Shown one piece after another: positions 43,057 through 52,398 of a DNA stretch of 64,000 bases (the first letter of the stretch is position 1; every line of letters starts with the position of its first letter). The stretch is taken from NCBI GenBank assembly GCA_021800275.1, contig JAJYZB010000003.1, positions 126,680 to 190,679 of the forward strand, in the 5' to 3' direction. Source of the DNA: a bacterium (GTDB taxonomy: Bacteria; Vulcanimicrobiota; JABDET01). The notes below the pieces were generated by a model. That model was not told where the DNA came from. It did not search any database and saw nothing but the letters and a program-made list of their open reading frames with translations. The translations under genes and the position numbers were made by a program.

Positions 43057-44592
43057 CTACCTCTCCTCTAAATCCTGATTATTTATTCTTTCAGACGCAG
43101 GAGGTCTATCGGTTTTCAATTTGGCATTCATCGTCAAGGATGGACTGCTGTCCACTCGTATTCCTCTGGCAGAACACTGGTCATTTTGTTCGTCTTTCGA
43201 TAAAATTTCCTGCATCCTATTTCCAATTCTATAGATATCTCCAGCCCCAAGGGTCAAAATCATATCCCCTGACTTCACTTCTTTTAAAAGGAGCTGAATT
43301 AAATTTTCCTGTTTGGGCTCAAAAACGACCTTTTTCTCAGGGTGAGCCTTTTTAATTTCTAGCGCTAATTTTTCTGCGTTAACTCCAGCGATAGGAACTT
43401 CCCCTGCGGGATAGATATCTGTAACATAAAGCAAATCGGCATCTAAAAAAGCGTGCCTAAACTCTTCCTGCAGAAGTTTTGTGCGAGTGTAGCGGTGGGG
43501 CTGAAAAACAGCGACGACTCTGCAATTCCATCCGCTTTTTGCAGCGCTTAAAGTAGCCTTAATCTTACTTGGATTGTGGGCATAATCATCCACTATCAAC
43601 ACATTGCTTGGACTTCCCACAATTTGAAATCTTCTTTTTACACCATGAAAAGACTCCAGAGCTTGCGCAATTTTAGAAAAAGGCAATCCAACTGAAAGAG
43701 ATACGCCTGTGGCGCCAAGAGCATTCAGAATATTATGTTTTCCAGGCACAGCAAGTTTTATCTCACCTAAAAATTCTCCCTTAAATAAAAGAGAAAACGA
43801 AGATTTTGTTTCTTTCAATAGAATATTTCGCGCTGTTAAATCTGCTTTCTCCTCTATCCCGTAAGTCATCACAGGCGCGTCAATCTGAGGAGCTATTTTT
43901 TGGGTGAATGGAGAGTCTAAGCAGAGAACCACATTGCCATTTTTAGGAACGCGAGACAAAAATTCCAAAAAAATTTCTTCTACACGTTTCAAGGTTTTAT
44001 GATAATCAAATTGACAAGGAGCAAAAGCCTCTGAGCTTGGGTTCACATCAGCATCAATGGATGTAAGAACAGCTATTTTAGGAAGGAGATGCAGAAGAGA
44101 GGCGTCGCTTTCATCCGCTTCAGCAACAAGATACTGAGCTTTTCCAAGCTTGGCATTAGTGCCAAAATCATTTAGTTCGCCTCCGATCACGACCGTAGGA
44201 TCAAGTCCTGCTTTTTCCAGAATCAAAGCAATCATGGAAGTAGTGGTAGTTTTGCCATGTGTTCCAGCAACTGCGATGCCAAATCTTTCTTTCATAAGAA
44301 ATCCAAGCATTTCAGCTCTTTGAAAAACAGGAATTTTTTTTGCCCGGGCAGCTAAAACTTCGGGATTATCCGCTGGAATTGCAGAACTAACAACCACTAA
44401 ATCGGCATTTTGGATCTGGGATTGAAGGTGTCCTTTGTAAAAGGTAATACCTTCTTTTTCGAGAGCAAGGGTGATGGGAGTTTCTCTTAAATCAGAACCT
44501 GAAATCTGATAGCCGAGTCCTGCCATTACTCTTGCAATAGCGCTCATGCCGATTCCGCTGATTCCGATAAAATGAATTCGCCGCGCATTCAT
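43057..44592 (-). CDS. murC: UDP-N-acetylmuramate--L-alanine ligase
   Basis: Mur ligase of 511 residues that adds L-Ala to UDP-MurNAc. The ATP loop is GTHGKTTTTSMIA, with the N-terminal FIGISGIGMSAIARV and later DDYAHNPSKI. It is about 45 residues longer than typical MurC owing to a polar C-terminal tail after GAGDIYRIG; the tail has no recognised motif. It starts six bases after murG. Confidence 0.96.
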   Translation of the reverse strand: MNARRIHFIGISGIGMSAIARVMAGLGYQISGSDLRETPITLALEKEGITFYKGHLQSQIQNADLVVVSSAIPADNPEVLAARAKKIPVFQRAEMLGFLMKERFGIAVAGTHGKTTTTSMIALILEKAGLDPTVVIGGELNDFGTNAKLGKAQYLVAEADESDASLLHLLPKIAVLTSIDADVNPSSEAFAPCQFDYHKTLKRVEEIFLEFLSRVPKNGNVVLCLDSPFTQKIAPQIDAPVMTYGIEEKADLTARNILLKETKSSFSLLFKGEFLGEIKLAVPGKHNILNALGATGVSLSVGLPFSKIAQALESFHGVKRRFQIVGSPSNVLIVDDYAHNPSKIKATLSAAKSGWNCRVVAVFQPHRYTRTKLLQEEFRHAFLDADLLYVTDIYPAGEVPIAGVNAEKLALEIKKAHPEKKVVFEPKQENLIQLLLKEVKSGDMILTLGAGDIYRIGNRMQEILSKDEQNDQCSARGIRVDSSPSLTMNAKLKTDRPPASERINNQDLEER

Positions 44593-44597
44593 ATCAA

Positions 44598-45698
44598 TTA
44601 TCCTCTGCTCTTTGCAACTGCAATTTTCTCCAATACAGAGATAATTTTTCCTGCAGCATCAGGGTGAGATAAAGATTTTGCCCTATCTCCAACCTCCTTC
44701 AATTTCTCAGGATTGGAAAGCCATTCATTTAAAACTTGATAAAAAGTTTCAGGAGTTAATTTCTCTTCCAGAAGAACTCCGCATCCTCTTTTTTCCGCAA
44801 GCCATTCCGCATTAATCTGCTGATGGTTTTCCGCTGCAAAAGGATAGGGCACCAAAATCGAAGGCTTCCCGGCCGCTAGAATTTCAGCAATCGTGGTGGC
44901 GCCAGCTCGAGAGATAATTAAAGTGGCTGCCGCATAAAATATCTCCATTTTATCAGCAAATGGGAAAGGTTTATAAACCAGAGAAGTTTTACTTAAAGCA
45001 TTCCGAGCTTCTTCCAGAACGCTGGAGTAATGGGCTTCTCCTGTTAAATGAAGAATTTGCCAACTTTTATCCTGCATGTAAGGAATCGCTTTTAAAAGAC
45101 AGGCATTAATTGTTTTTGCGCCCTGGCTGGCTCCCATCACTAAAACAACAGGAAGTTGAGCAGATACTCCCAGCTCTTCGCATGCTTTTTTCTGTTCTAC
45201 ACTTCCAATTTCTGGACGAACAGGGTTTCCCGTGAATCGAGTTTTACCTTCGGGAAGAAATTTTTTAGACTCTTCAAAACTCACACACACGCAGGATGCC
45301 AAACGGGAAAGAAATCGAGTTGTTTTTCCTGGCAGAAGATTTTGCTCTAAAATGAGAGTCGGAATTCTGAGAATCCATCCCGCCAGAATGACGGGAAAAG
45401 AAACGTATCCGCCTGTTCCTACAACAACGTCAGGTTTGAATCTAAATAGAAACGCAAGAGCCTGCAAAGTTCCCTTGGCAGTAACCGCAAGATTCAATAA
45501 ACTCTTGAACACTTTTTTCCCTGCTAGAGGACGGCTTTCAATTCCGAAAAACCGAAATCCATAAGCGGTTGAGGCTTTCATTTCAAACCCTTTAAAGCTG
45601 CCTGCATAAACAATCTCGTGAGCCGTTAAGCATTGGATTAAAACAAGCGCGGGAAAAACATGTCCTCCTGTTCCTCCTCCTGTTACAACGATCTTCAT
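44598..45698 (-). CDS. murG: UDP-GlcNAc--undecaprenyl-PP-MurNAc-pentapeptide transferase
   Basis: GT28 glycosyltransferase of 366 residues that makes lipid II from lipid I. Motifs are TGGGTGGHVFPALVL, GTGGYVSFPVILAGW, MGASQGAKTINACL and ISRAGATTIAEILAAGKPSILVPYP. It overlaps ftsW by four bases. Confidence 0.96.
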   Translation of the reverse strand: MKIVVTGGGTGGHVFPALVLIQCLTAHEIVYAGSFKGFEMKASTAYGFRFFGIESRPLAGKKVFKSLLNLAVTAKGTLQALAFLFRFKPDVVVGTGGYVSFPVILAGWILRIPTLILEQNLLPGKTTRFLSRLASCVCVSFEESKKFLPEGKTRFTGNPVRPEIGSVEQKKACEELGVSAQLPVVLVMGASQGAKTINACLLKAIPYMQDKSWQILHLTGEAHYSSVLEEARNALSKTSLVYKPFPFADKMEIFYAAATLIISRAGATTIAEILAAGKPSILVPYPFAAENHQQINAEWLAEKRGCGVLLEEKLTPETFYQVLNEWLSNPEKLKEVGDRAKSLSHPDAAGKIISVLEKIAVAKSRG

Positions 45699-46834
45699 GC
45701 GCTCTCAAGTCTGGTGATCATTTCAACTTTTCTAGGCGCGGATGCTCTTGAAAGATTTAGCAAGAGCCCAATCATAAAAAGGCACGACAGCAAACTAGAT
45801 CCTCCATAACTTAAAAATGGAAGAGGAATGCCTACCGGTGGAAGCAGATGAATAACCATGGCAATATTGACAAGAGCCTGACTGACAATTGAAATGGTAA
45901 GTCCTGCCGCTAAAATTTTCTTAAATGGATCGCTCTGTTTTAAAGAAATATTCATCCCTCTTGCGGCCAAGAACAAAAACAACAACAAAACAAATAAAGT
46001 GGCCAAAATTCCACCTTCTTCCCCCAAAATGGCAAAAATATAGTCGGTATGCTGATCAGGCAAATAAAAAAACTTCTGTCGAGAGGCGCCTAGTCCAAGA
46101 CCTAACCACCCCCCAGATCCAACGGCAATAAGAGACTGAATAATGTGGTAACCCGAAGTATAGGGGTGTTTCCACGGATTTAAAAAACCTTGTAGCCTTT
46201 TAAGGCGATACCTTGCCTTTAACATATAAAAAATTCCTAAAGGCAGAGATAATAAGCTTAAAAATGCCATGTCTTTCAATTGAATTCCTGAGACAAAGAT
46301 GATTCCCATGACCGTAATAAACATTAAAAATGCAGTGCCAAAATCAGGCTCTTTATAGACCAGAAAGATCATGGGGAGAACGAGAAGAAGGAGAGGAATC
46401 ACTGTTTTCCATAAAGAGGTAGAAAGATTTCCTTTCCTCGTGATAAACCAGGAAACAAATAAAACTAACACAACTTTTGAAAATTCAGCGGGCTGCACAT
46501 TGAAAAATGGAAAATGAAACCACCGCCTCGCTCCCGAGACATCCATCCCAATACCTGGAATTAGGACCAGCAGCAGCGCACTCGCGCAGAGCGAGTAAAT
46601 CCAGGGAATGAACTTTTTAATCAAATCTAAATCCAGATGGTATGCTGCCAGCAGTACCCCAAAGCCTATAAAAACCCATAAAGCCTGCCTTTCTAAAAAA
46701 TAATAGGGATTAGGGTGTTTTCTTGTGATAGCCAGAGCGATTCCAGTGCTTGAACTGAAAACCATCACCAATCCCACTGACAGCAGCACAAAAACCAAAA
46801 AGAGAAGAACCATGTCAGGTTTCTTATATTTCAT
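45695..46834 (-). CDS. ftsW: Lipid II polymerase/division protein FtsW
   Basis: SEDS-family membrane protein of 379 residues with about ten helices. Family blocks are GARRWFHFPFFNVQPAEFSK, KEPDFGTAFLM, GLGLGASRQKFFYLPDQHTDYIFAILGEE and LPPVGIPLPFLSYGGSSLLS. It polymerises septal glycan together with a class B penicillin-binding protein, which is not in this window. It overlaps murD by 11 bases. Confidence 0.95.
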   Translation of the reverse strand: MKYKKPDMVLLFLVFVLLSVGLVMVFSSSTGIALAITRKHPNPYYFLERQALWVFIGFGVLLAAYHLDLDLIKKFIPWIYSLCASALLLVLIPGIGMDVSGARRWFHFPFFNVQPAEFSKVVLVLFVSWFITRKGNLSTSLWKTVIPLLLLVLPMIFLVYKEPDFGTAFLMFITVMGIIFVSGIQLKDMAFLSLLSLPLGIFYMLKARYRLKRLQGFLNPWKHPYTSGYHIIQSLIAVGSGGWLGLGLGASRQKFFYLPDQHTDYIFAILGEEGGILATLFVLLLFLFLAARGMNISLKQSDPFKKILAAGLTISIVSQALVNIAMVIHLLPPVGIPLPFLSYGGSSLLSCLFMIGLLLNLSRASAPRKVEMITRLESA

Positions 46835-48173
46835 TCAATTCTCCAAGATGCAATTCTTGAACTGCACGTTTGAAAAAATCGCCTCTTTCTTCTGCGGAAT
46901 GAAAAAGATCGAAACTTGCGCAGGCAGGGCTCAACAAAACAATATCCCCTGGAGCCGCTCTTTTAAAAGCTTCTAAAACAGCTTTTTTCATCTCTCTCGC
47001 CTCAATCATTGAACTCTTCTCAAGATAAGAGAAAGCCTGCAGGATTTTTAAGTTTTCTCTCCCTAGAGCAATTAAAGCTTTCACTCTGCCTGCAGCAGCC
47101 TGAACTAAAGGAGAAAAATCTAATCCCTTTTCACTCCCCCCTGCGATTAGAATAACAGGTTTCGAAAAAGTTCTTAAAGCACTTGCGGCAGAATTAGGGT
47201 TTGTTGCCTTAGAGTCATCCCAAAACTCAACTCCGTGGATGGTTTTGACAAATTCTAGACGGTGTGAGAGTCCTGTGAATGTTTCAATCCCTTTAATGGG
47301 TGGGGTTAAACCAGCGGCTATACTGACAGCCGCCGCTGCAGCAAGATTGTTTAAGTTATGCTTTCCTTGTAGTTGAAATTTCTCAAACTGTGCTAATATT
47401 TCTTTTGTCCCCCCATATTCCCTGACTATTTGATTCCCTTCCACGTAGATTTCTCCTTCTCCAAACCACAAAATATTCGCTTTTGCCTTTTCTGCCAGGG
47501 ACCTTATTACAGGGTCATCTTTGTTCAAAACAGCAGTATCTTCCATTCTCTGGTTTTCCATAATTTTCGCTTTAGCCTGAATGTAAGTTCTGAGATCGGG
47601 GTGACGGTTTAAGTGATCCTGAGTAATGTTTAAAATGCATGAAATTTTTGGCCTGAAAGAAGTAATGGTCTCCAACTGAAAAGAACTCGTTTCCATAACT
47701 GCCCAGCTGCCTGAAGACAAAGTTGGTATTTCTTCCAGAAGAGGAATTCCTATGTTTCCCACCAGTCTTGCATCCCGGCCAGCGGATTTCATGAGGTGCG
47801 CGACAAGAGCTGCTGCAGTTGATTTCCCATTGGTTCCGGTAATGGCAATAATAGGGCAAGGGCAAAAATGATATGCGGCTTCTATTTCGGGCCAGACTGG
47901 AATTTTTCTTTTTTGAGCAGTAATTAAAACAGAATGGCGAGCATCGATCCCTGGGCTCACAATAATTAAATCGCTGTGAAATATTTTTTCTGTATGGACT
48001 CCAATTTCGTAAGGAATCCCTAATTTATGCAGTTCTTCTAAAACTTTGCTGTCTGGATTCCCAGAATCGCTTGCAAAAATTTCGACTCCTTTATTTTTAA
48101 AAAAACGAGCCGATGCCATTCCGCTTTTTCCCAAGCCAAGAATTGTGATTTTCGAAATTTCATCAAGTTTCAT
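46824..48173 (-). CDS. murD: UDP-N-acetylmuramoylalanine--D-glutamate ligase
   Basis: Mur ligase of 449 residues that adds D-Glu. The ATP loop is GTNGKSTAAALVAHL; the N-terminus is ITILGLGKSGMASARFF, and WDDSKATNPNSA and LLSPACASFDLFHSAEERGDFF are the other signatures. It follows mraY after 42 bases. Confidence 0.96.
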   Translation of the reverse strand: MKLDEISKITILGLGKSGMASARFFKNKGVEIFASDSGNPDSKVLEELHKLGIPYEIGVHTEKIFHSDLIIVSPGIDARHSVLITAQKRKIPVWPEIEAAYHFCPCPIIAITGTNGKSTAAALVAHLMKSAGRDARLVGNIGIPLLEEIPTLSSGSWAVMETSSFQLETITSFRPKISCILNITQDHLNRHPDLRTYIQAKAKIMENQRMEDTAVLNKDDPVIRSLAEKAKANILWFGEGEIYVEGNQIVREYGGTKEILAQFEKFQLQGKHNLNNLAAAAAVSIAAGLTPPIKGIETFTGLSHRLEFVKTIHGVEFWDDSKATNPNSAASALRTFSKPVILIAGGSEKGLDFSPLVQAAAGRVKALIALGRENLKILQAFSYLEKSSMIEAREMKKAVLEAFKRAAPGDIVLLSPACASFDLFHSAEERGDFFKRAVQELHLGELNEI

Positions 48174-48215
48174 TTTTTAATCTCCTAAAAGTGAATTTTT
48201 GCAGTCATCGGCGAT

Positions 48216-49283
48216 TTAATGCAAGGCGAGCGCAATTAAACAAAGCAGCATGGAAATTATCCAGAATCTAACAGAAATTTGATTTTCAGGAATTCCTGAA
48301 AGTTCAAAATGATGATGGAGAGGCGACATTTTAAAAATCCTCTTTCCTCCAGTCATTTTAAAATAGATGACCTGGATAATGATAGAAGCTGTTTCTACAA
48401 CAAAAATTCCGCCAACAACTGGCAGCCAGAAAACTTGTCGTGTTTGAAATGCTAAAGCGGCCAATGCCCCTCCTAATGCCTGTGAACCAGAATCACCCAT
48501 GAAAATTTTAGCAGGATACGCATTAAACCATAAAAACGCCGCGCAGGCTCCCAACAAGGTTAAGCTGAAACTGGTTACAGCTATTTCACGGCTGGAAATT
48601 CCCAGGTATAGAAAAAAAAGCAGAGGGAAAATTGTAACTCCGCATGCTAATCCATCTAATCCATCAGTAAAATTAACAGCGCTGGTCGTGGCAAAAACCA
48701 CAACCACAACAAAAAGCAACGTAAAAATCTCTGACAGCGCAAGGAAAACTATCAGATGTGTTTTTCCAAAAACAAAAATTAAAATTTTTAAAACCAAAGC
48801 ATTATAAGGATGAAGGAGATGTTCTTTAAAAAGGAGATACCAGAGTGCGACCCCGATCAAACACTCCCCCAAAATTTTGTACCTGCCTTTTAAGCCTAAA
48901 TTTTTTCCGCGAAAAAATTTCATCAAATCATCCGCGAGTCCAAGCAGCCCGCTGGTGAAAAACGTCAGGAGCAGCGGGTAGATATTTTGAGAGATAGAGG
49001 GGCAGAAAAGTTTTTTTTGAAAGCACTGCCAGGCTGTCACCGCAGTAATAGCGCATAGAACACTTAGGAGAATTGCTATTCCACCCATGGTTGGGACAGC
49101 AATCTTTTTTTCCAGATGCGTTTTAGGCCCTTCATCGCGAATCTTCTGATATAATAAATGCCGATGCGAAACGAGGAGCCAAAATTTTGTAAAAACAAAA
49201 CAGAAAAAAAAGCTTAAAAAAAAGGAAATCATGGCAGGCATTTTGACATCGTTCTCTCTTAGTCCTTTACCCGTGACATGCAT
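48216..49283 (-). CDS. mraY: Phospho-N-acetylmuramoyl-pentapeptide-transferase
   Basis: Membrane enzyme that makes lipid I, about 355 residues with ten helices. Catalytic motifs are AVNFTDGLDGLACG (Asp pair), FMGDSGSQALGG and MSPLHHHFELSG. The first 14 residues are polar and unusual; in-frame ATGs at 49241 and 49232 begin right before the first helix and may be the true starts. The first ATG fits a promoter just upstream, which would give a near-leaderless mRNA. It heads the division/wall cluster; murE and murF, which normally precede it, are absent. Confidence 0.95.
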   Translation of the reverse strand: MHVTGKGLRENDVKMPAMISFFLSFFFCFVFTKFWLLVSHRHLLYQKIRDEGPKTHLEKKIAVPTMGGIAILLSVLCAITAVTAWQCFQKKLFCPSISQNIYPLLLTFFTSGLLGLADDLMKFFRGKNLGLKGRYKILGECLIGVALWYLLFKEHLLHPYNALVLKILIFVFGKTHLIVFLALSEIFTLLFVVVVVFATTSAVNFTDGLDGLACGVTIFPLLFFLYLGISSREIAVTSFSLTLLGACAAFLWFNAYPAKIFMGDSGSQALGGALAALAFQTRQVFWLPVVGGIFVVETASIIIQVIYFKMTGGKRIFKMSPLHHHFELSGIPENQISVRFWIISMLLCLIALALH

Positions 49284-49292
49284 AGTGTTATT

Positions 49293-49321
49293 TCTATGTC
49301 CTAGATTCGAACCCTTGACAA
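49293..49321 (-). promoter_or_regulatory. Candidate promoter for the mraY-ftsZ operon
   Basis: On the minus strand TTGTCA (49316-49321), 17-base spacer, CATAGA (49293-49298), ending nine bases before the first ATG of mraY. Its -35 overlaps the -35 of the divergent plus-strand promoter in the palindrome CTTGACAAG. Confidence 0.4.
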
Positions 49322-49344
49322 GTCCTGGAAAGACGGTGTATATT
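49315..49344 (+). promoter_or_regulatory. Strong sigma70-type promoter for the GT4 gene
   Basis: Perfect TTGACA (49315-49320), 18-base spacer, TATATT (49339-49344). The -10 ends 13 bases before the ATG at 49358, so the untranslated leader is very short. Confidence 0.75.
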
Positions 49345-49357
49345 CATTGGTAGTGGA

Positions 49358-50566
49358 ATGAAGATCGTTTTACTTCACCAATTTTTTATCCTGGATTCAG
49401 AACCAGGGGGAAGCCGCCACATTTTTTTAAGTCGTTTTTTTAAAAACCATGGAGCAGAAGTCAACGTCATTGCAGGAGCGGTAAATTATATGACAGGCAA
49501 ATCTAAGCTTCCCTGGTATCGCCTTTGGAAAAAAGAAGTGGTGGACGGAATTTCAATCACTTGGGTTGCGTGCACACCATCCCTGAGATTTGGAGTGCCA
49601 GGAAAAATCCTTTGTTATCTCTCATTCTTTTTTCTAGCTCTCCCTATGATTTTAACAACTTCGGGAGATATTTTAATCACAACCTCCCCGCCCCCCAGTG
49701 TCTCGTTTTTAGGATTGCTCCTGCATAAATTCAAGAATATTCCATGGGTTTTAGAGGTGCGAGATCTGTGGCCGGAAATGATTCAAGATCTCGGGGTTAA
49801 AATTGGTGTCTTTTCCCGAATCTCCAATAAAATAGCCTGCGACTTGTATAAAAATTCCTCTTCTATCATTGCCTTAACTCCTGGATTCGCAAAAATTATT
49901 GCGCAAAAAGGAATTTCATCGGAAAAAATAAGCGTAATTCCTAATGGCGTTGACCCTATTTTTGAAGATCAACCCCAAAATCAAATCTCGACTTCATTTA
50001 ACGAAAACAAAAAATTTTGCGTTCTCTATTTGGGCTCCATGGGAACTGCAAACCGACTGACAACGCTCTTGTCACTCGCCGAAAGATTGATCGACTATCC
50101 CGATATACAATTTGTTTTTATAGGCGATGGAACAGAAAAAAACAAACTGATGCGAGAAGCTGCTGAAAAAAAATTGACTAACGTCTTATTTCAAAATTCT
50201 GTGCCTAGACAATCTGTGCCTGAAGTCTTAAAACAGGCGGATTTGTGCATTTTAACACACGCCCAACAAGGTTCGTTTCATGCTTTTATTCCAAATCGTT
50301 TGTTCGATTATTTAGCTTCAGGGAAGCCTGTTTTAGCGGTCCTTGAAAAAGGGGATGCCTCTGAAATTTTAGAAAAATCAGGAGGGGGAACTCAAATCAG
50401 CGCTAAAGATTTAGACGCGGCCGCAAAAGCCATTTTAGATCTGCGAATCGATCCTGAAAAACGAAGAAAAATGGGGGCATCAGGGCAGAAATACGCATTC
50501 GAAAAATTCCTGCGAAAAAATCTGGCTGAAAAATATTTTAAAATTTTAGAACGGGTCAAACGCTGA
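49358..50566 (+). CDS. GT4-family glycosyltransferase
   Basis: GT-B glycosyltransferase of 402 residues, similar in layout to WcaI/capsule-type enzymes. The N-terminus is MKIVLLHQFFILDSEPGGSRH; the middle has ILITTSPPPSVSFLG and WVLEVRDLWPEMIQDLG; the donor half has VIPNGVDP, LYLGSMGTANRL and PNRLFDYLASGKPVLAVLEKG. It probably adds a sugar to a lipid carrier or surface glycan in the cytoplasm. It stands alone with its own promoter and faces the envelope operon. Confidence 0.9.
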   Translation: MKIVLLHQFFILDSEPGGSRHIFLSRFFKNHGAEVNVIAGAVNYMTGKSKLPWYRLWKKEVVDGISITWVACTPSLRFGVPGKILCYLSFFFLALPMILTTSGDILITTSPPPSVSFLGLLLHKFKNIPWVLEVRDLWPEMIQDLGVKIGVFSRISNKIACDLYKNSSSIIALTPGFAKIIAQKGISSEKISVIPNGVDPIFEDQPQNQISTSFNENKKFCVLYLGSMGTANRLTTLLSLAERLIDYPDIQFVFIGDGTEKNKLMREAAEKKLTNVLFQNSVPRQSVPEVLKQADLCILTHAQQGSFHAFIPNRLFDYLASGKPVLAVLEKGDASEILEKSGGGTQISAKDLDAAAKAILDLRIDPEKRRKMGASGQKYAFEKFLRKNLAEKYFKILERVKR

Positions 50567-50633
50567 CTTTTTCGCTGCGCGATCTTCCCATCCGCGCCAT
50601 TCATCCCTCCACTTCCTGAGAGATATCCTCTTC

Positions 50634-52349
50634 TCAAGACGCTTCCTTCTGAAGCAAACTTTTCCATCGATCAGAATAGTGATCCGTAAGAAGCTGAGTG
50701 AACTCTTCAGAGGTCTTAGGCCTATCAAAAAGATATCCTTGAAGATAATCACAGCCCTGCTCTCGAAGGAAAAGCATTTGTTCCCTGTTTTCAACTCCTT
50801 CTGCTGTTGTTTCTAATCTCAACCGATGGGCTATATCAATCATGGCAGAAACAATTGTTGCGTCTCCTGCGCTCGAAACAACATCTCTCACGAATGATTG
50901 ATCAATCTTCAAAATATCAACAGGGAACCTCTTTAAATATTGAAAAGAAGAATATCCTGTTCCAAAATCATCAATGCACAGCTTGATTCCATACTCTCTC
51001 AATCTTTTAAGTTTTGCAATAGACTCCTCCACATTTTCCATCATTAAACTTTCCGTAACTTCCAGGTGAAGAAGTTCAGGGTTCATTTCGCTGGATTCTA
51101 AGATTTCGCAAACAATATCCACAAATTTTTCACTTTTAAATTGTGGAGTGGAAACATTAACTGATATGGGAGTGGTCGGCAGCTTCTGGTCCTGCCATGC
51201 TTTAATTTGAGCGCACGCGCTCATCATGACAAACTTTCCAATAGCGTCAATAAATCCGGTCTCTTCAGCAACAGGAATAAAATCGGACGGAGGAATTTTT
51301 CCAAGTTCAGGGTGTGTCCATCGAACTAAAGCCTCTGCTCCTTTTAAGGTGAGGTTTCGAGCATCCACAATTGGCTGAAAATTTAAAAACAACTCTTTTC
51401 GCTTTACGGCGCCGTGCAGCTGGGAATAAATCATGAGAGAATCTAAAGTTTTTATGTTAGACTCAATAGAAAAAAGTTTCCATCCATTTCTACCATTCTT
51501 TTTCGCTTCGCGCATCGCCAGATTGGCATTGGAAATTAATGAATCAGAGTCAGAGGCAAGCGTCGGAAAAATGGAAATTCCAAGGCTTGCCGTAATATAA
51601 AGCTCTCGTTCTTCAACAATGAACGGATACCTCAAGGAATCAATAAGCCTGTTAGAAAACCCGACAGAATCATTGGGAGATTTTAAATACGGAAGCAGCA
51701 CATAAAACTCGTCTCCTGCAAAACGGGATATAACATCTCCTTCTCTAGAGCAATTCTTAATTCGTTTTCCCACCTTTTCTAGAAACTCATCCCCGATATT
51801 TCTCCCCAGAGTATTATTAATCAAGCTGAATCTATCTAAATTACAGCAGACAACTCCAACCATTTGATTGGCTTTCTTGGCGGCATTTAAAATCGTATTA
51901 ATTCGCTCAATGAAAAACTCTTTACTTGCCAGTCCTGTTAAGGGATCTCTGCTTGCCTGATACTTTACCTGTTCAGTGATGGTTTTTCTTTTTAATGCAT
52001 TTCTTGCGCTGATAATTAAAAAGGAAACGTTCTGAGTTGTCATCTTGCTCAATATCAAATCCAGCGGAAGAGTTGTCCCATCCCTGCGCATCCCCGTAGA
52101 TTCCCGAAGAACCGGTTTTCTAAAACTCTCCGACTGTAAAATATCAAGGTATTCTTGATGCCATCCCAGCAGAGGTTCATGAAAAAAGATTTTAAAATTC
52201 TTCCCAACAGCTTCCTGAAGGGAATATCCAAACAACTTTTCTGCCGCCTGATTGATAAATTGAATACGACTGTTTACGTCAACCACGATAACAGCTTCAC
52301 CCAAATTTTCCAAAATGGCTTGAGAAATATTCTGTTCTTGAAAATCCAT
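50634..52349 (-). CDS. PAS-GGDEF-EAL c-di-GMP protein
   Basis: Protein of 571 residues from the chosen start. A PAS domain (about 5-110) is followed by a GGDEF domain whose signature reads AGDEF (in SRFAGDEFYVLLP) and an EAL domain with GAEALVRWTHP, DDFGTGYSSFQYLKRFPVDILKIDQSFV and TTAEGVENREQ. The EAL residues look complete, so c-di-GMP hydrolysis is likely; AGDEF variants can be active. ATG at 52349 is preferred over the frame start at 52388 because a -10 TATAAT lies between them. It follows the second LpxB-like gene but has its own promoter. Confidence 0.92.
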   Translation of the reverse strand: MDFQEQNISQAILENLGEAVIVVDVNSRIQFINQAAEKLFGYSLQEAVGKNFKIFFHEPLLGWHQEYLDILQSESFRKPVLRESTGMRRDGTTLPLDLILSKMTTQNVSFLIISARNALKRKTITEQVKYQASRDPLTGLASKEFFIERINTILNAAKKANQMVGVVCCNLDRFSLINNTLGRNIGDEFLEKVGKRIKNCSREGDVISRFAGDEFYVLLPYLKSPNDSVGFSNRLIDSLRYPFIVEERELYITASLGISIFPTLASDSDSLISNANLAMREAKKNGRNGWKLFSIESNIKTLDSLMIYSQLHGAVKRKELFLNFQPIVDARNLTLKGAEALVRWTHPELGKIPPSDFIPVAEETGFIDAIGKFVMMSACAQIKAWQDQKLPTTPISVNVSTPQFKSEKFVDIVCEILESSEMNPELLHLEVTESLMMENVEESIAKLKRLREYGIKLCIDDFGTGYSSFQYLKRFPVDILKIDQSFVRDVVSSAGDATIVSAMIDIAHRLRLETTAEGVENREQMLFLREQGCDYLQGYLFDRPKTSEEFTQLLTDHYSDRWKSLLQKEAS

Positions 52350-52359
52350 AAGCACTCTT

Positions 52360-52388
52360 ATTATATCATGCAGGATAAAGATACGCAA
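52360..52388 (-). promoter_or_regulatory. Promoter for the GGDEF-EAL gene
   Basis: On the minus strand TTGCGT (52383-52388), 17-base spacer, perfect TATAAT (52360-52365), ten bases before the ATG at 52349. The transcript leader would be only a few bases. Confidence 0.6.
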
Positions 52389-52398
52389 GGGAAGGGTG

